Of a stretch of DNA of 64,000 bases, positions 58,811 through 64,000 are shown in pieces. Numbering within the stretch: position 1 is the first letter of the stretch; every line of letters begins with the position of its first letter. Made by a program: the position numbers and the translations under genes. This stretch comes from Arenicola marina (lineage: Eukaryota > Annelida > Polychaeta > Arenicolidae): assembly GCA_964019135.1 (NCBI GenBank), contig CAXHSH010000379.1, forward strand, positions 434,001 through 498,000, written 5' to 3'. A model generated the notes under the pieces. That model was not told the DNA's origin. It made no database searches and saw only the letters and a program-made list of their open reading frames with translations.

Positions 58811-60001
58811 TTAGACAATGGGTAAAGAGGTCTTGCACGCGGTTTGCATAAAACGCGGGGACTGCCGGCGAGTGATACGCGGAAAGTGAACAGATTGGAA
58901 ATTATGAATATAGTTGTCATTGCACATGGTGTTTGGAGACCAATACTTTCGATAGATTCGTGACATGGAGTAATTTCGACATTTGAAATATAAGTAAAAT
59001 AGACAGTATTCTCCGCATACATCTGTGCCAAGTGACTGCCACACCGCTCTCATGGGTTGTTGAATAAAATATTCCAAGTGTTTAAGGTTCACATAGGCAC
59101 GAATTGGTTTTCCTAGTGAGTCAAACATCTCAATTTTCCCCGATGACACTAAACTTTAAATGTCACACGTACGTATACTAATCACCAATTATATATATAT
59201 ATATATATATTCATCTACACCAGTGTAACTTTCACCATAATTCAGGATTGGTCATCCATAAATACATCAAATGTAACTTAGTGGATACATAAACATTTAG
59301 GATAGATGTATCTTATCCAAACCTTTCGGGTAACATTCAACACAGTCAAAGTACCCCTCCTGATTTTGGTGAGATGACATACAATCAACCAACTCGGTGA
59401 GTTCCGGAACACACTTATCATGGATCGTGTTGAGATGGAACTTAAGTAAATTCCACTGCTTTAAATCGAGAGTAATTCCTTTTCGGGTCGGCACGGGCGT
59501 ATCTTTTGTATCCGGCAACCAGTATTTTCGAATATCTAGAAACTGGCCACGGGGCAGGACCTCGGCCATCACCAAACCTCCGAGATGATATTTCCGTGGA
59601 TTGGTGGTCTGTTGCAATTCTCGATCTATGGTGTTTGTCAATGTCTGCAACATCTTCCAGCGGGTTGTGATGAGATTGACACCCACTTTTGTAGGGTAAT
59701 CACGGCCGTTTTCTTGACATACCCACTTTCTAATATCAAAGCGTAAAACGTCTTTGAAATACTGAACAGTTAAATAGACATTCTCTCCGATGCACTCTTG
59801 ACAGCGTATATCGTGAGTTTGCTCGGAAGTACACTGCGTATTCTCCCATTTTCTTTTCTTGGCCAGCGGGATGAGTGGTAGCCGATTGGAGGGAGCGAAG
59901 CCCGCTGTTGTCTTGTGGGAAGTCATGTCGTTGTGGTGAAAAGATGGAGACCGCCCGTACATTATATTCACAAAGTCCCTCTCCACCTCCTCGTCATCCA
60001 C
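58811..60001 (-). mobile_element. Polinton/adintovirus-like fossil: PC4-like gene and adenain-like protease part
   Basis: Two minus-strand open frames lie close together. The first (60,001-59,297, 234 aa) has two PC4/p15-like single-strand-DNA-binding motifs, FKDVLRFDIRKWV...KVGVNL...RWKML and GQFLDIRKYW...RKGITLDLKQWNLL. The second (59,149-58,811, 112 aa) matches the C-terminal part of adenain-type cysteine proteases of Polintons (IEMFDSLGKPI, DVCGEYCLFYLYFKCRNYSM). No capsid, polymerase or integrase was recognised here or up to 64 kb, so it is an incomplete fossil. The paired genes suggest a virus-like element, but the family name is an inference. Confidence 0.55.
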
Positions 60002-62255
60002 CCACTTGGGACGTGTCTGAACATGCTTTGGCGAGGTGTAAAAATAGCATCACGACTGACGTCATACATCGGCGTGGCTTTGTCATCTGTTTAAAGATAG
60101 ACAGAGGGGCGTGGCCAACAGGCTTTGTACGCACGGGTAATCGCTGTAAATGAGCGATCAATCACTTTTTTAATCCCAACAACTCAAGCCCGCGTTATAA
60201 TAAGACTGAGTCGCTTCACTACGTTTTATAATAATTGGTTCATGCACTACTGTGTGTGAATTGTGTGATTGATGTTAAAGGTCATAGAAAAGGGCCGTGG
60301 ATGTTTTAAAACTCATCAAAATGCTACCTTTGTGAAAGAGCGGTGACTTTAAGGACTTGTCTGCGAGCGACAGATGTTTCGTGGTCTTTGTCTTGATGTG
60401 TAGAGTTGCAGCGACAATTATTTATTTTCGGTCGGTTATTTTTTTAAATGCGCGTTTGAATTCACCGGTGGGAGGGCAGTTAGTCGAGCCCGCGGGCGCG
60501 CGAGCGCGCTACACGGTAGGGGGCGGGGCTTCGACCGAGACCAATATCGATTTTTTTTCCAAGCCCCTCAACACAGCACCCGCTGGCCGTCACGACCTAG
60601 TGATTTTCAAAAGTTCGGGCGAGCCAGCGAGCCAGAGTCAGCGGAGCGTAATGTGGTTTTGGGCGGGGTATTGGCCGACGGTCTGTGTACGCACAAGTTT
60701 GGGAGTGTCGCTGTGATATGAACTTTGTGAAATATCGGAAGGAATAATCACCTTAATTTTAGTTTCGGTTGTAACATTATTCAACTGTCGCCGATGTAAT
60801 AAGGATGCATCTATAAACGTTCGAACAAACAAGTCGTGGAGACAAGCGCCCGGTTGGCGTCCTTTTGTCGCGAGGGAGAAGAGTTATGACAGTTGTTTGA
60901 TGAGTCAGTCTATTATTTCGATAGTAATAAGCGGGCTTTATGCTCTTCACCTCAGGTATTATTTATCTGCAAGCCATTAGTACGTCGGCCGGAAAGGTCA
61001 ATGGGTTAACCTCTTTAACAACCACCCGTGGGTATTTCATTATACCTTCCCCTCCTAGATAACTAGGCGTGGCAGCTAGTTACTATGTGGTGGCAGTAAA
61101 ATTCACTGTTGTATATGATACGAGGCGTCATTGTGTACTGATGGAAACATAAGAAGCTTGTGTTATAGGTCCACCCTTCCCCCTGCCCCCCTTTCTCTCC
61201 CCCATCTATTCACTGACGATTCTGAACACGTGACTCCCATGCTACACCTGCCCTCTTCGTCAACGATGCAGTTTTAAAATCATAATGGAGTGATTGGTGA
61301 CGTCATTGACATTTAGTCATCTGTTTGTTCAGGACCTATATAAAACGGGAGAGATGAGTTAATTGGTTGTTTCTTTATGTTGGCAACCCCTTGACCTCTG
61401 TAGCCGACGTTCTGTTTGCTTGCATATGCATCCAAAAGAAGGTAGGGAGGGTGAAGGATATAACATCAATCGCCTATGTCATTGCTATACACGTTCTTGG
61501 GGAGTGTCTGTGGTTTTTTTATTGCATTGGAGTTACCAATGTTACGAGCACCCCACATCCGACGGCACGTTTAAACGAGTTTGGGGAAAGAGCGACTGGC
61601 TCCCTCCACCTCCATACACCATACACTCACAATATTCCTATTAGGTTATTTTGCTGTTACTCCGTCAAGTGAAAACTATTATGGTGCATGACCGCTTTTC
61701 TAGTTCATTAAAAGAAGCAGTTGCATTTGCTTGTGACATCTGCAACCAACGTCGCATTCATATAACTCATACACCGTTAAAGGAATTATTCTGTAAATTT
61801 GAACATTGTTACTCGTTAAGTCAGTGTAAAGTAACATATATGTTAAAAATGTATTGTATTGAACTTTATTTGTTTTTATTGCACTTTTAAAAGCAGCTAA
61901 AGTAAAAACACATACTAACATAAATTTTACCAACAATAACCGTATCCATCCATGTCAAGGAACGTAGTCAACAATTAACTTCTCGTAATTTAAATAACTC
62001 ACAAATTTCATATGTCACCACGTCACAACTCATTCGTAGGTTTCAACAAGACTTTAAACCATTTGCAAAAGTGATTATAAAAGTGAATGCATCAACTTTA
62101 AAAATGATATTTTACGTATTGTATGTATGAAGTATTCGTTTTCCGTCACGTGTTTATATATTTTTTAAACTATCAAGTGTTACAGTAACACAATAAATTA
62201 TGCATGTATCATATATTTGTGAAACATCCATTTACCTTATTGCAATACGTCTAGG
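60002..62255. other. no supported gene
   Basis: A CpG-rich patch near 60,480-60,620 and mixed AT-rich DNA. Short open frames (for example 60,357-60,716 and 61,363-61,672) have no recognisable content. It may include flanks of the virus-like element. Confidence 0.35.
61337..61345 (+). promoter_or_regulatory. possible TATA box
   Basis: TATATAAAA is followed by purine-rich GGGAGAG. No supported gene follows, so the assignment is weak. Confidence 0.2.
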
Positions 62256-63610
62256 TTTACACATACACTTACAACTATGCAACTAGTCTTGTAGAATGTC
62301 ATGTTTCATAAAGTTAACAAGTTATTGAATCAACAGATTGACGCGTGTTACGCGTGCGTGTATCGCGAATGTGTACTGAATTAAAAGTCGTCATCACGTT
62401 AACGAATTAGGAAGTGAGTATAAACACTGCCATGTAATTTTTAGTGAGTAGCATTTGCGGTAAAAGAACTTCGCTATTGAAATAGCGTTAGCAACAGGCA
62501 AGTACTAATTCTACACAATAATGACAAGTTCTTAAATTTTATTTAGTGAACATTGCAATTCCGAAAACAACGATATTTGTGGTGACAACATATCTGCAAT
62601 GAAGTAAGAGAGAAGTAATTAGACATAAAAAATAGCGAAGCCAACGTGATGTATGTGCGAATTTAATGAATTGAATTCACCGGTATAATCAGATACATTC
62701 TAAACTACGGTGCGTAGAGAAGTATTGAATAGACTCATGACTGCCAAGAGTTTATCAAATGAATAACATTTGGAACATAACACAACATATGGATAATATA
62801 AACCTAATACTTTTGATTACAATAAAACTCACGCGAGTATTCTGAGAGAACATGTTGTAAACGGAATAAATCATCAGTTTGTAACCATACAAAGAGATGA
62901 ATGAAACATATCATTTACTTTATCTCGTAACATACATTCTAAACTTAGAAAGAGGATCGTATTAAGTAGTTGTCATAGCAAACACTAACATAAACATAAC
63001 GAATGAGTTATCTGTCTTTTTTGGTATATCTTGGTGCAATGTATGACGTATCTAACTCAAAACTGGGAGTATGTATCCTCTTTTTTTTTTATACATCAAG
63101 AAGTTAAACAGATAGAATAGAATTCTCATGAGTTGTGATGTCAAGGACAATGAATCAGTATTCAGTTTGGTTTTATTACACATATCCCAAAACAGTTTTC
63201 TTACTCTTACTCAACCAGATTATGTAGGAATGTATGGTAATGTAATTTTTAGAACCCTTAACTTCCTACATGAATTGATACTTCTAGTATCTAATTAATC
63301 TTACCTTAAGCTATCCTGAAAGAAATTTCAGGGTCCACTCGTCTCCTGCGAGAATGTAACAATATGTTTAGTTGATTTATAACATTTAGGTTTTATCTAC
63401 ATGAAACGAATGCTTATTTTTTATTTTTAAACTATTAACATTTGTACTGAGTTTAACTCATTTTACTTACCACTCTCTTTCCTCTGGCGCACAGTAAACC
63501 GTTATACACTTACACCTATGACTAGTTACAAATGGAAGTATTAATAAAGTTAACAAGTTATTGAATCAACAGATTGACGCGTGTTACGCATGTGTATATC
63601 GCGAACATGA
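62256..63610. repeat. ~1.23-kb spaced duplication
   Basis: AAAGTTAACAAGTTATTGAA and the following bases through TCAACAGATTGACGCGTGTT and TCGCGAA occur near 62,316-62,380 and again near 63,546-63,605. Weaker similarity precedes both (CACTTACA(A/C)CTATG...ACTAGT). The pair may be two units of a long degenerate satellite or two copies of one dispersed repeat. Confidence 0.6.
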
Positions 63611-64000
63611 AACGTTTGATCCGCAAGTGCCATCACGTATGATATGTTAACTGGTTTGGTGGACACATGTGAAACCAAAAGGTAGAATTCTGTAAGTTAC
63701 ATGCCGTCATCGAGTTTGTTACATTCGTGTAATTTGAAAGACAACGAAGAAGAAAGATGTCACTGTTTGTATTCAACATAACATCAAGTTTATACTTAAT
63801 GTAACATGTGTGAAATAAATATCATGTCACATCTATGTACTCAATAGTCAACCGCAAAAGTAAAAAGCTGTAAGTATTGTGTGTGTGTATTCACTGTAAC
63901 ATATGTCTGTGGATACTAATCATTTGCATACGATTTTACTTATTGTAGATGACACAACGATGAATAACTGAAGCCGCCCCAACAACTCCACCATCAGCGG
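63611..64000. other. no gene seen
   Basis: AT-rich end of the window. Confidence 0.35.

Overview
The window is eukaryotic and almost certainly from an animal. It has short GT-AG introns, PHD fingers, and a repeat mix (Harbinger, pogo/Tigger, CMC/EnSpm-like, Ty3/gypsy, DIRS, Polinton-like) of the kind found in marine invertebrates such as amphioxus, molluscs, hemichordates or cnidarians. I cannot fix the species. Almost nothing is recognisable as a host gene; one possible 5' coding exon (12,062-12,154) is the best candidate. The rest is a densely nested bed of transposable elements and satellite DNA.

Layout. 0.25-3.9 kb: fossil gag-protease part of a gypsy-like retroelement whose gag begins with an RRM. 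3.9-5.25 kb: anonymous repeat ending in paired hairpins. 5.25-8.7 kb: a PIF/Harbinger transposon with a Myb/SANT-like gene (+) and a four-exon transposase (-) whose splice junctions all fit. 8.8-10.0 kb: a whole pogo/Tigger-type transposase ORF. 12.3-37.9 kb: a Ty3/gypsy fossil on the minus strand, opened by a 20.7-kb insertion. 37.9-48.5 kb: LTR remnants, minisatellites, a foldback element and a decayed intron-containing DDE/PHD transposase gene. 48.9-51.6 kb: a DIRS-like fossil carrying a probable solo LTR. 52.1-58.0 kb: a 6-kb satellite of ~30-bp monomers. 58.8-60.0 kb: Polinton/adintovirus-like fossil genes. 60-64 kb: AT-rich, gene-poor DNA.

The main finding is the insertion in the gypsy fossil, called element A here (12,876-33,574). 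It has a 7-8 bp target-site duplication (TCTGGGT/C), long terminal inverted repeats (a 231-bp stretch matches with one mismatch) and two intact convergent multi-exon genes. One encodes a 1,086-aa protein (seven exons) with an N-terminal CxxC pair, an acidic region, a DUF6589-like core and two PHD-like fingers. The other encodes a 414-aa RecQ-family helicase (six exons) with all motifs. Every intron is GT-AG and every phase closes. I know of no described transposon superfamily with this gene pair.

Element B (23,569-33,419), a CMC/EnSpm-like transposon with CCCAG termini, sits inside the right inverted repeat of A and duplicates TG. B carries a transposase with one frameshift and an intact seven-exon accessory gene resembling DUF4806. 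B is itself hit by a foldback element. Insertion order is therefore readable: BEL-like LTR, then gypsy, then A, then B, then the foldback.
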